This document shows positions 55,173 to 64,000 of a stretch of 64,000 bases of DNA, piece by piece. The first letter of the stretch is position 1. Every line of letters starts with the position of its first letter. The notes beneath the pieces were generated by a model that did no database searches, was not told the DNA's origin, and worked only from the letters and a program-made list of their open reading frames with translations. This DNA comes from Pleurodeles waltl (taxonomy: Eukaryota; Chordata; Amphibia; Caudata; Salamandridae), in assembly GCF_031143425.1 (NCBI RefSeq), contig NC_090437.1, positions 847,739,978 to 847,803,977 of the forward strand. Direction: 5' to 3'. A program made the translations under genes and the position numbers.

Positions 55173-55190
55173 GCCATCAAGCTGCTACCA
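55173..55190 (-). promoter_or_regulatory. ERV primer-binding site, possibly initiator tRNA-Met
   Basis: The minus-strand sequence from 55190 is TGGTAGCAGCTTGATGG. From memory the complement of the vertebrate initiator Met tRNA 3' end is TGGTAGCAGAGGATGG, so the first nine bases and the GATGG agree. It is five bases after the 5' LTR end. tRNA identity is tentative. Confidence 0.5.
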
Positions 55191-55195
55191 AAAAC

Positions 55196-56661
55196 TGCTA
55201 GCGCGAGTGGTCCTTAGTAAGTAAACTTACAAGGGGGTGCGTATAGGTCAATGAACCTTTTGATTCGCATGGAGTATTCTACCTATGATGTAACCAATGC
55301 GCATCAATAATCAATACACAAATCAATAATCTCATAAGTAAAACATCAGTGAATAGCGTCAACATGTCATGAATAACCACAACTCAATTATATGTTTTAT
55401 CAATTTTATTTCCCTATTTGTTACAATACTAAGTCATAAGGTTAATTCAAACTTTATTCAATTCACTCAAGATTAATTCATTAGTGACCCCAGTAACATA
55501 ACCTAATCAGGACTTCAGAAAACATGCATTCTAATGCTCAACATAAGCCAATAAAAGAAGAATGTGTTAACATGAATAACAGAGTTCAGCAAATCAGTCC
55601 ATCAACCATTTGTCACCGTATACGTCCACGTCTCAGAATAGTAACCCCACCTAACCCAAATTAGCATTGGCATGTTGGAATTCATGTGAAAACAGTTTAG
55701 AACATGAATTTAGAAAAACATCTAGCTAGGAGAAAAACTATAAAACAGCACAGTTGGTACCAAGAAAGAAAAGGCTCAAAAAGGTCAGTCATATTGACAT
55801 AGCTACCTATCCACGGTATGGATCAGCAACAAAGTCAGTCTTCGTCTTCAGGCCATCAATTGATCAGCAGCGCATCAGGCTCTAAAGAGCATGAGCCCAA
55901 TGACAGAATCTCTTCTAACATCCACGCCTAACCTAGAACATCTTATGTTTTCTCCCCTTGTCACAACATTATATTAAAGTTACCCAGTCCATCCCCTAAT
56001 TCCTAATTGATCAATTAGTCACCCCTTATGGCTCTACCCAATAACTGTTATTTTACAAATCACAGAATTCTAGATTTACGTCGCTCTCAGGGTGTCGATT
56101 GGTTCACTGTACGATGTCCTCATCATCCGGCTTATCAGGTATTGAAAACGTTGCATCTTCTTCTCCAGTCAGTGTCTCTATTGTTTGAGTCCGGGGAAAG
56201 TATATCTAGTCTGCTTTACACCGGGTTTGATACAAATGTGATTTCCTCATCTCCTGTCCGTCGGTTGATTGCAGAATATTCTAGCTAAGCAAATTTTATT
56301 AAAATAAGCGGTTCATGGTCAGTTCAATGCATCAGCTTTTCTACATTGCACGAGGATTCAGCTTCTGCATGACGCCTGGCAAAACTAGGCCACAACTTTG
56401 GCTAGTTAGTTCTACAATATAATGCAAAACACACGTTATACATTTCAATATGACATTACAACATTATTATTACACATTTTCAATATTTGACACATTTTTT
56501 TATCATTTTAGTACAATTTGGGCATTCTGGAGGCCAATCTCCATGGGCACAGTTTCAAACGTGCACATTATTTCTCTACATTAATTTTCTCTACATATTA
56601 TTATTATTCAAAATGCATAAACACTCATTAATAATTTTTAATTAACATATCTGCGTCAGCC
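55196..56661 (-). repeat. ERV 5' LTR, 1466 bp
   Basis: It is uninterrupted and ends (minus-strand sense) ...GCTAGCA before the primer-binding site. Its first base is G where the other LTR has T (TG start), one of many point differences. It carries about 22 extra bases near 55525-55550 relative to the 3' LTR. Confidence 0.9.
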
Positions 56662-56665
56662 CGAC

Positions 56666-57449
56666 CAAAAGGTAGCCTGAAACGTGTAAGGAGTTAGTTA
56701 CACTGTGAATTAGTAACCCAATGTAAGAACGGTTCCATACCAGATGATGTATTAATCAGTAGGTAGTATGCTACTGTAGATTTTGAGAGTTCAGTACATT
56801 CACTCAACCTATAACACAGAAATAAAACATGCATTGACTCTTTCCTTACAAGAAAAAAGAGATGGCATCGAGGATACAGTTCCATTCTGGAAAATGCAAT
56901 CAAGCAAACATCTTTTTAAGATAGTACAGCAATGGAACCCTGTCAACTCTGTCTTATTTCAAACAGTCAGGCAACACCTCTCTATTAAAACTTGTTTCCT
57001 TCCTTTCTTAAAATGAAATCAACAGCATAAGGGGACACAATGTTACAAAGTTAGAAATAAAATTAAGACCTAGGTCAGCATGACAGAATATGTTAAAGTA
57101 CTTGGAGGGACGTCAAGCAGTCTACTCAAAACAAGGTTTTCCACCTTCTGAATGCCAGGAATGTCCTTTAAACCACACTCCACACACTGCAATTAAGTAA
57201 CACTAAAAGGTGCAAATAGCCTCAATCTTTTTAACAGGCTTAGAGCCAATTTGCGAGGGTAATAGAATCTAGCCCTCCACGCTATGCTCAAACTCAGCAG
57301 AGCGTACTCAACCTAATGGCTTCCTGCTGCAGGTCACAAAAATCAAAACACACAGATAAGTGAAAGAAAGACCAATCTAATAATGCAATTGTTAACTACA
57401 AAGCTTCTTGATTTAGTTCTTTTTCAGTCACCAACCACCAATTGTGTTT
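56666..57449. other. Flank between ERV and LINE, no gene seen
   Basis: AT-rich sequence, no recognised coding block. It may be the 3' part of the LINE (minus strand) but I see no RT motif. Confidence 0.4.
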
Positions 57450-58860
57450 TTGCTTGGAATATGAATGAGTTAAATTCAGCCTAAAGTAGGGTATTGGTAT
57501 AGAAGTCTCTGTAAACCATTTGGGGTCCTAGCTAAAACATCAGACAATGCAAATCTGGGATTGGACAAAAACCCACCTGCAGCAGATCTTTATTAGGATT
57601 AACCAGGAACTTTTCAAGGTCCTTGCTATATAGTATAAAAAGGAACGGGGTGAGCACACCCTGCCGAACACCCCTGTCCAGTATAAAAGAAGTAGTATCC
57701 TCCTCATTTGATTCATACCTCAGGCTTGCGGTCACCTCAAGATGCACCTGCCATAAACAAATAGTAGTATGCCTGTCCACCCCCAGATCCATCATGAAAC
57801 TCCACAATGTAGATTGGTGTGCATGGTCCAAAGTGAAAGTGTTGCATATATTGATGAAGGATAGACATACGTTGCTTTGCTTAGCTGTAGTATATTGACC
57901 AGGAGGCAGGAGTTGAGCGATTGTTTTATAGTGCTAAGGTCAGCATGCAACACAAATTGAATGTCAGAGAAAATATTATCATCAAGAATGCAGGCCTCAA
58001 GGTGGGCCACAAGGATCCGTCCAGCTATCTTTGCTATCGATAAATGCATAAAATGAGCCAATGGTATTTAGGGGTCCATGTAAAGCCCTTTGTAAAGTTC
58101 AGCACTATAATTGAAAGGAACCAAGATATATTTTGAGTGGGGGGCATGTGTCTGCACTTCCTTGCACATTGGTATTAAGAGGAGCCCAAAGTAGGATGGT
58201 GTCTTTAAATATATCCACTGGCAGCTCATTGGGTCCTGGAGCCTTGCTTCTCAGGCATCTATTAAGGGTGAGCATCATTTCAGGATGTTCAAAGTTGACA
58301 TAATCATGATTCCTGATGATGTTCTCCTTTAAATCCCCACTCACCATCACTTTATCAGAAATTTGAAGCTGACCTGAATAAACGTTAGAGAAATGACTAA
58401 CCCAAATATCTGGTGGAATCGCTCTATCTACATTTTAGTAGAATTTGCGAGAAAAAAAAAAAAAAAAAGAGATTGACCACTTGCCAAAAAGCTTGATTAT
58501 TACTGAAAGGACTAGCAGTTATCATGGTTTCCCTCAAAACCTCTTTGCTGCCTTTATTCCTAACAACCAGAGCCCCCTGTAAGCCCATCTGCAGGAGTGC
58601 ACATACATCATAATTCTGGGACTGGCTTTCAATGCAAACTTAAGGTCATGAGCAGCCTGGGAACAATTTTGGTCAAACCACCTAACATGCAAAAGTCTAT
58701 GTTGACCCTGAGAGATCATCAGAAGCTGTCTGATCTTCTTTGAGTATGCCATATGAACTGAGAATCCCATCTGCAACTGCACCATCAGCCAAAGGGTTGC
58801 TCACCTCAAGAAAATCCAGACATTAAATTAGTCAAAATACCTAACTTATCAACCGCTTCC
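57450..58860 (-). pseudogene. LINE reverse transcriptase (broken)
   Basis: From 5' to 3' on the minus strand: RWFDQNCSQAAHDLKFALK (endonuclease-RT linker, about 58690-58630), a NRCLRSKAPGPNELPVDIFK block (about 58260-58200), KIAGRILVAHLEACILDDNI..DIQF (about 58030-57960), and GVRQGVLTPFLFILYSKDL (about 57675-57620), which is the RT motif next to the active site. It has stops and frameshifts, and an A18 run at 58451-58468 breaks it. It is a non-LTR retrotransposon of unresolved clade. Confidence 0.8.
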
Positions 58861-58961
58861 TATTTTATCATTGTACCCTTATTTTCCTGGTAGTGTATGG
58901 GTAGCGCGTTGGCCAACCTGGATGCACCTATGGAAGAAGATTAACCCCTTCTGTGCCGCGG

Positions 58962-59027
58962 ACATAATGGTTACGTCCTGCGGCACAGTGCTGCTGTGCC
59001 CAGGACGTAACCATTACGTCCTGGGCA
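58962..59027. repeat. Palindromic stretch at the left end of the piggyBac-like element
   Basis: GGACATAATGGTTACGTCC is followed by GGACGTAACCATTACGTCC, so the region can fold into strong hairpins. Confidence 0.75.
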
Positions 59028-59364
59028 CACAGCCCAGAGGGAGCGCTAGCGCTCCCTCTTTGGTGTCCCCCCCACCCCCCCTAAGTCAGGGATGGAAGGG
59101 GAAGCCCTTCCCCTTCCACCCCCGACCCCCCCACCCACCCTGTGATGTCAGCGCGCGAGTGCACGCTGATTGTCACAGAGCCTCCCCCATCGCGCTGGAA
59201 GCTCAGCTTCCAGCGCGATTTGAAGAGAAATACTTTGCATTTCTCTTCCGATCACGTGGGGGAGGCCGAGAGAGGCTTCAAAGGGAAGGAAATGTATTTC
59301 CTTCCCTTTGAAGTCTCTCTCTGCGTTTTGGCAGCCGGATTGAAAGCAATCCGGCTGTCAAAAT

Positions 59365-59960
59365 GCCCACTAGACACCAGGGATGTCTTTTTTATTTTTG
59401 TAACTGACATAAGGGAGTGACCCCTAGGGCAAGGGTCGCTCCCAGGGGGGGCATTTTTTTTTTAAGGCCTTTGGGGGGGGCAGAAACCTCTAGACACCAG
59501 GGATATATATATATATATATTTTTTTTCGTTTTTGTTTATTTTTTTTGTTTTAGGAGTGGGGAGCGACCCCTTAGGCAAGGGTCGCTCCCATAGGGGGCA
59601 AATTATATTGAGGCCATTTCTGCCCCTCTTGGGGGCAGATCGGCCTATTTTAATGAGGCCAATCTGCCCCCAAGGGGGGCAGAAACCACTAGACACCAGG
59701 GAGTTTTTTTTTTGTTCGTGAATTTCATGTAAGGGGAGCGACCCCTTAGGCAAGGGTCGTTCCCCTGGGGGGCAAATTTATTTTAGGCCATTTCTGCCCC
59801 CCAGGGGGGCAGATCAGCCTATTTTAATTAAGCCGATGTGCCCCCAAGGGGGGCAGAAACCACTAGGCACTGGGGATCTTTTTTTTTTGTGCCGTCACGC
59901 AAGGGGAGCGACCCCGTAGACAAGAGTTGCTCCCCAGGGGGGGCAGCAAATTTATTTTAG
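59365..59960. repeat. Tandem repeat, four units of about 120-200 bp
   Basis: CTAGACACCAGGGA or a close variant recurs near 59370, 59490, 59689 and 59862. Each unit also has GGGAGCGACCCC...GGCAAGGGTCG and an inverted pair GGGGGCAGATCGGCC/GGCCAATCTGCCCC. It lies inside the piggyBac-like element. Confidence 0.8.
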
Positions 59961-59978
59961 GCCATTTCTGCCCCCCGG

Positions 59979-60900
59979 GGGCCGGCTGAGCTAGAGGCCA
60001 AAATCCACAGGTAGGCACTTTGCAAAGAACACCTCTGTTTTCTGTGAAAAAATGTGATGTGTCCACGTTGTGTTTTGGGCCATTTCCTTTCGTGGGCGCT
60101 AGGCCCACCCACACAAGTGAGGTACCATTTTTATCGGGAGACTTGGGGGAACGCTGGGTGGAAGGACATTTGTGGCTCCTCTCAGATTCCAGAAATTCTG
60201 TCACCGAAATGTGAGGAAAATGTGTTTTTTTGGCCACATTTTAAGGTTTGCAAAGGATTCTGGGTAACAGAACCTGGTCAGATCCCCACAAGTCACCCCA
60301 TCTTGGATTCCCCTAGGTGTCTAGTTTTCAGAAATGTGCTGGTTTGCTAGGTTTCCCCAGGTGCCGGCTGAGCTAGAGGCCAAAATCCACAGGTAGGCAC
60401 TGTTTTCTGTGAAAAAATGTGATGTGTCCATGTTGTGTTTTGGGCCATTTCCTTTCGTGGGAGCTAGGCCTACCCACACAAGTGAGGTACCATTTTTATC
60501 GGGAGACTTAGAGGAACGCTGGGTGGAAGGAAATTTGTGGCTCCTCTCAGATTCCAGAAATTCTGTCACCGAAATGTGAGGAAAATGTGTTTTTTTAGCC
60601 AAATTGAGGTTTGCAAAGGATTCTGGGTAACAGAACCTGGTCAGAGCCCCACAAGTCACCCCATCTTGGATTCCCCTAGGTCTCTAGTTTTAAAAAATAC
60701 ACAGGTTTGGTAGGTTTCCCTAGGTGCCGGCTGAGCTAGAGGCCAAAATCTACAGGTAGGCACTTTGCAAAAAACACCTCTGTTTTCTGTCAAAAAATGG
60801 GATGTATCCATGTTGTGTTTTGGGGCATTTCCTGTCGCGGGCGCTAGGCCTACCCACACAAGTGAGGTATCATTTTTATCGGGAGACTTGGGGGAACACA
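59979..60900. repeat. Tandem repeat, two and a half units of about 370 bp
   Basis: GCCGGCTGAGCTAGAGGCCA begins units at 59981, 60363 and 60726. The units are highly similar (shared GTGTTTTGGGCCATTTCCTTTCG and TTTTTATCGGGAGACTT words) and the third breaks off near 60895. The high similarity suggests recent homogenisation. Confidence 0.85.
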
Positions 60901-62279
60901 GAATAGGAAAACAAGTGTTATTGCCCCTTGTCTTTCTCTACATTTTTTCCTTCCAAATATAAGAGAGTGTGTAAAAAAGACGTCTATTTGAGAAATGCCC
61001 TGTAGTTCACATGCTAGTATGGGCACCCCAGTATTCAGAGATGTGCAAATAACCACTGCTCCTCAACACCTTATTTTGTGCCCATTTTGGAAATACAAAG
61101 GTTTTCTTGATAGCTATTTTTTACTTTTTATAGTTCAGCAAATGAATTGCTGTATACCCGGTATAGAATGAAAACCCAAGGCAGGGTGCAGGTCATTTAT
61201 TGGCTCTGGGTACCTAGAGTTCTTGATGAACCTACAAGCCCTATATATCCCCGCAACCAGAAGAGTCCAGCAGACGTAACGGTATATTGCTTTAAAAAAT
61301 CTGACATTGCAGGAATAAGTTACAGAGTAAAACGTAGAGAAAAATTGCAGATTTTTTCACCTCAATTTCAATATATTTTATTTCAGTTGTTATTTTCTAT
61401 AGGAATCCCTTGTAGGATCTACACAAATTACCCCTTGTTGAATTCAGAATTTTGTCTACTTTTCAGAAATGTTTCGGTTACTGGGATCCAGCATTGGTTT
61501 TGATTTCATGCCCATTTCTGTCACTGACTGGAAGGAGGCTGAAAGCACAAAAAAATCGTAAAAATGGGGTATGTCCCAGTAAAATGCCAAAATTGTGTTG
61601 AAAAATTGGGTTTTCTGATTCAAGTCTGCCTGTTCCTGAAAGCTGGGAAGCTGGTGATTTTAGCACCGCAAACTCTTTGTTGATGCCATTTTCAGGGGAA
61701 AAAACCACAAGCCTTCTTCTGCAGCCCCTTTTTCCTATTTTTTTTTTAAAAAAACAACATTTTCACTGTATTTTGGCTAATTTCTTGGCCTCCTTCTGGG
61801 GAACCCACAAAGTCTGGGTACCTCTAGAATACCTAGGATGTTGGATTAAAAGGACTCAAATTTGGCGTGGGTAACTTATGTGAACAAAAAGTTATGAGGG
61901 CCTAAGCGCGAACTGCCCCAAATAGCCAAAAAAAGGCTCGGCACAGGAGGGGGAAAAGGCCTGGCAGCGAAGGGGTTAACAAGAGATTATGGTAAATGGA
62001 GACATTATTTACAAAGTCCTCAAAATGACCCATTAGGTCTTTGAAAACAAATAAGAAATTGATAATTCTAGTTGTTCCTCTACCAATAAAAGCTGGGCCA
62101 TTAGCAACGCAATTAAATGAGAATTCAGCAGCAAACAGTGCTTAACTAACATCCCATTTAAAGCATCACCACAAGTCGTATGTGTAAAATGTGTCAAGGC
62201 ATCGCCCTGTGTCTTTAAATAACTACAGGATATTACGTGAAAATTTATATTGGTATGTTAAAATCCTTCGTGGAAACTA

Positions 62280-62680
62280 TATACACTGGGTCAGAATTGA
62301 CTAAGGTCACATCTATCAATCATCTCCCTGAGCACTGTAATAATATTTACATAATTTGGATCAAATATATTATTGTGAAAGCCAATTAAGAACTCATTTG
62401 AGTTACTAGATCCGAAGTAATTAAAAGAAGAAACTTTTCCAGGAAATGAAACTGACACCAGAGTAAGTAGCCCACACTTAGCCCTGCCTGAATTTGTTAC
62501 AATTGCAGTGGTATGAAAGTATGAAGATCCATTTACATAAAGGGGATGTACTGCCCAGGCTTCTTATAGACAAATTAACTCAAACCCAATAACAAATTCC
62601 TAGAAGTCTCAATTCGAATGTTTAGCATTCAATCCTGCAATGTTCCAGGAAGCAAATTTTTTAGGTGGAAGTGACACTCT
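62280..62680 (-). pseudogene. LINE endonuclease domain (broken)
   Basis: The minus strand near 62655-62625 reads SWNIAGLNAK, the start of the APE-type endonuclease, followed by a FVIGFELICL.EAW block (catalytic Glu) and a CGLLTLVSVSFPGK block. It is the upstream part of the same LINE whose RT is at 57450-58860; the piggyBac-like element separates them. Confidence 0.75.
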
Positions 62681-64000
62681 TGATGATCTGCAGGTGTCAG
62701 ATTTAGATGGGATTAACAGACTCACAGGACATTTGAGGGGATATATGCTGCTGTGCCTGGTCATAACTTTCAATTAAAACAAGCATTACATGTTTGGGCA
62801 GGCTGTCAACAGGGTCAGTAATTACAAGGGTATTATAAGTATCCTGGGATGTCACAGGACAATTTGTCAGTCTAAAGCGTCCAACTAGGCCTACTGGGTA
62901 TATTTGTTAGAAAGATATGACTTATATATAGAATACACCATGTCTGGATTACCGGGACTATCTGACGGAATATGACTGAGGTCTATGAAAAATACCTTAA
63001 TGGCAGTGCTTCAAAGCTAGGACATCCTGAAAGAGGGAAACATACTCAGGTCCCTAAAATGTATTATGATGCAATCCTTTATATCAGTCTTCGGTCCATT
63101 GCCAATCCAAGGGATTCTGCATAGCATGTTGATCGCATCCTACAATGAGCCTGTCAAAACTAGCGTCCCCTTCAATCAACGTGACATTGTATTCAAAAGT
63201 TGTTCATGACTTTCACTTGCTTAGGGACTTAATGGAGGTACCTCTATAAGCACTATAAGATATGGGGTGACCTCCTGAGTTAAATGGAGGGCACTAGATT
63301 TTAGATGCAGGTTCCTTGTCCGTCTAGGCATTACCAGGCGGGTTTAAGCTAGTTAGTCGTACTCTATCAACAAAGGTACAATCTTTAGCCTTATGAACTT
63401 CAGGACAATAACTAGCATATTGATTGTTGGTCAGTGTAGAAGTGGAAGTGTCCTGGAAAGATCTGTTATTCTCCTGTGTAGTATTTTTTAGACAACCCCA
63501 GAATCTATTCCTCAATAGCTTTGAGGTCGGGCAATACCATAACCAAACAACCGAGTGTGCGCTAGGTTTGCCAATTGAGCACTAATGATGGATGACAGCC
63601 AGTCCCATTTTAGTACATATTTTAAAAGCAGGGGCAAAGGTTGCAGAACTAGCTTTCCTCATATTTTTACTTTGTGTTAAATGAGCTATAGATGTTTTTG
63701 CCATTAATGACCTGTAGAGTCAGACTTTGATTTAGATGCATGCTCTTTGACCACATCGATGTCAGTCAGATCCTCCAATACATGCTAATTTCCCCCTTTC
63801 ACTCCCCCTTGTTCTCCTCCTGTGCCTCCCATGCCTTGTTGAATTAAGATAATTGTCAGGCCTGCATGACTCACTTGGTGGCCAAAAACATGGTTAACAT
63901 CCCAAATCAGGCCACTCAGTTGCAGGATCCCCAATGCCTCCTGGCAGACCAAGCAAGCAAGGTACAACTTAATCTGAGCAGTGGTATTGGTCATGAGGGC
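62681..64000 (-). pseudogene. LINE upstream region, possible ORF1, runs off the window
   Basis: Short minus-strand frames (63515-63324, 63994-63785) lie where LINE ORF1 should be. The first has a few Cys/His residues (YCPEVHKAKDC), which could be a degenerate zinc-knuckle-like patch. I cannot assign a function. The LINE continues past the window end. Confidence 0.35.

Larger units (their letters stand above)
42412..56661 (-). mobile_element. Endogenous retrovirus, full provirus structure, TSD CGAC
   Basis: The two LTRs (42412-44922 and 55196-56661) enclose, on the minus strand, gag, protease, RT, RNase H, integrase and env. CGAC at 42408-42411 and 56662-56665 is a 4-bp target duplication, as in gammaretrovirus-like (class I) ERVs. 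The LTRs differ at many sites by eye, so the insertion is not recent. Every gene has stops or frameshifts. It is about 13.2 kb once the nested solo LTR is set aside, which is long for this class. The class is based on the CA type, single zinc knuckle, RT type and CxxC-type Env. Confidence 0.9.
58945..61975. mobile_element. piggyBac-like non-autonomous element, 3031 bp, TSD TTAA
   Basis: TTAA lies at 58941-58944 and 61976-61979. The ends are CCCCTTCTGTGCC and, reversed, CCCCTTCGCTGCC (11 of 13). The combination of TTAA target and CCC ends is the piggyBac signature. No transposase frame is present. It sits inside the LINE, whose RT part lies on one side and endonuclease part on the other. The interior is a palindrome near the left end plus two families of tandem repeats. 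Confidence 0.8.

Noticed and set aside
59502..59530. AT-rich run read as a promoter
   Set aside because: It is a simple (AT)n/T run inside a tandem repeat unit.
59863..60859. Repeated 112-124 residue frames that look alike (KKTHFPHISVTEF...)
   Set aside because: The likeness comes from the 370 bp tandem repeat in non-coding DNA, not from a gene family.

Overview
The window looks like repeat-dense intergenic or intronic DNA from a giant-genome salamander, most likely a newt (Pleurodeles-like). This rests on very long solo LTRs, GC-rich palindromic 'GGGGGTCATTC' Harbinger MITEs, HARBI1/Myb Harbinger elements and a gammaretrovirus-like ERV, all of which I recognise as typical of urodele genomes. 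No database was searched. I see no host protein-coding exon, tRNA, rRNA or CRISPR array. Almost everything that can be recognised is a transposable element, most of it broken by stops and frameshifts. The best landmarks are insertion boundaries, several of which can be placed to the base by target-site duplications (TSDs). Layout: 1-10440 is a decayed Harbinger DNA transposon (copy A). It has a HARBI1-like transposase on the minus strand and, divergent from it, a three-exon Myb/SANT-type gene (Myb1). It is itself interrupted by a 0.5 kb MITE and a 1.1 kb solo LTR. 13430-16313 is a 2.9 kb solo LTR with a 5-bp TSD. 18590-34255 is a decayed Ty3/gypsy retrotransposon on the plus strand. Its leader/gag junction holds another LTR-like repeat, and its pol gene is split by an 8.1 kb Harbinger (copy B, 23326-31400) and a 0.58 kb MITE (31580-32156), both at TAA sites. 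A second MITE of the same family sits at 34315-34918 in the opposite orientation. About 35000-40865 is Harbinger copy C (Myb1 gene and right end only). 40908-41330 is a LINE endonuclease fragment. 42412-56661 is a complete but inactivated provirus on the minus strand with two LTRs, a 4-bp TSD and broken gag, pro, pol and env; its 3' LTR contains a nested solo LTR. 57450 to the window end is a minus-strand LINE remnant interrupted by a 3.0 kb piggyBac-like element (58945-61975) filled with tandem repeats. How the genes fit together: Harbinger copy B is the centrepiece. Between matching inverted ends it carries three genes: Myb1 (minus), the transposase (plus, divergent from Myb1) and a second, different Myb/SANT gene with a coiled-coil-like tail (Myb2, minus, convergent with the transposase). 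Known animal Harbingers need one Myb-like partner to carry the transposase into the nucleus and bind DNA. Two Myb-like proteins in one element, with the Myb1/transposase arrangement repeated in copy A, is the most interesting system here. The order of insertion can be read from nesting: gypsy first, then Harbinger B and MITEs inside it, then a solo LTR inside Harbinger B's Myb1 gene; ERV first, then a solo LTR inside its 3' LTR; LINE first, then the piggyBac-like element.
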